From: Actinomycetota bacterium
GTDB taxonomy: Bacteria > Actinomycetota > Geothermincolia > Fen-727 > Anoxymicrobiaceae
Reading direction: 5' to 3'
Assembly (NCBI GenBank): GCA_018894655.1
Contig: JAHIPE010000104.1
Coordinates: forward strand, 1 to 5,188
DNA: 5,188 nt
The position numbers and the translations under genes were made by a program. The notes under the pieces are model-generated. The model searched no databases. It was given only the letters and a program-made list of their open reading frames with translations, and was not told the origin of the DNA. Positions 4,891 to 5,188 of the stretch are shown here, piece after piece; position 1 is the stretch's first letter, and every line of letters starts with the position of its first letter.

Positions 4891-5188
4891 ATGAGCGAAG
4901 AGCCACAGACGATAACCGTTGGAAAGCTTGCCCGGGCGGTGACCGGGGCCAGCGGCATTCGCTGCACGCCCCGGATGATACGTAACTACGAGTCCAAGGG
5001 CCTGATCACCGAGCCGAGGCGGTCAACCGGCGGTATCAGGCTCTACCCGGCGGGGGACGTCGAGAGGATCGTTCGCATCAAGAAGCTCCAGCACGAGTTC
5101 GACCTGTCGCTGGCCGCCATCAACCACCTTCTGGAGCGGCAAGACGACGGGAGCCTGCCTCCGGAGGCCTCTCAACTGCTCAGTGAAA
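4891..5188 (+). CDS. MerR-family transcriptional regulator (C-terminus outside window)
   Basis: The visible 99 residues contain a MerR winged helix-turn-helix: TITVGKLARAV...GIRCTPRMIRNYESKGLI (7-39), the wing with TGGIRLYPAGDVERI (46-60), and the helix RIKKLQHEFDLSLAAINHLLE (62-82) leading toward the dimerisation coil. The first helix-turn-helix is a few residues longer than usual (AVTGASGIRC). The effector-binding part is missing, so no ligand can be inferred. ATG 4891 is preceded by GGGGAG at 4879-4884, a good Shine-Dalgarno at normal spacing, and follows a short leader from the promoter at 4835. The gene is divergent from the LOG-like gene across a 172-bp regulatory region. The last base of the window belongs to an incomplete codon. 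Confidence 0.92.
   Translation, partial: MSEEPQTITVGKLARAVTGASGIRCTPRMIRNYESKGLITEPRRSTGGIRLYPAGDVERIVRIKKLQHEFDLSLAAINHLLERQDDGSLPPEASQLLSE

Overview
The window is GC-rich bacterial DNA. Densely packed genes, a mixed use of leaderless and Shine-Dalgarno starts, and a non-ATG start suggest a high-GC lineage such as a deep-branching actinobacterium. That assignment is an inference; no rRNA or taxonomic marker is present.

Layout, left to right. (1) 1-1401, minus strand: the N-terminal 467 residues of a large, acidic, mostly helical protein that runs off the left edge. It is open throughout and starts at TTG. (2) 1402-1526: its leader, with a TATAAT box and a strong GC hairpin. (3) 1527-2729, minus: a complete type I glycerate kinase. 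(4) 2730-2945: a divergent intergenic region. It holds a 162-bp inverted-repeat (MITE-like) element between two promoters whose -10 boxes lie exactly 6 nt from the start codons, so both divergent genes look leaderless. (5) 2946-4154, plus: a complete 12-helix MFS transporter. (6) 4155-4241: the intergenic stretch between convergent genes, beginning with a second, diverged end of the same repeat family immediately after the transporter stop codon. (7) 4242-4718, minus: a small Rossmann-fold protein of the TIGR00725/LOG-like (lysine-decarboxylase-like) family with a strong Shine-Dalgarno. (8) 4719-4890: a divergent regulatory region with a promoter on each strand, a palindrome filling the -35/-10 spacer of the rightward promoter, and a second dyad in the leftward leader. 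(9) 4891-5188, plus: the N-terminal 99 residues of a MerR-family regulator, cut by the right edge.

The genes do not form one clear pathway. Glycerate kinase feeds 2-phosphoglycerate into central metabolism. The transporter is divergent from it and could share its regulation, but its substrate cannot be read from sequence. The MerR-type regulator probably controls its own promoter and perhaps the divergent LOG-like gene. The most unusual parts are non-coding: the paired leaderless promoters and the repeat family whose ends closely bound the MFS gene on both sides.
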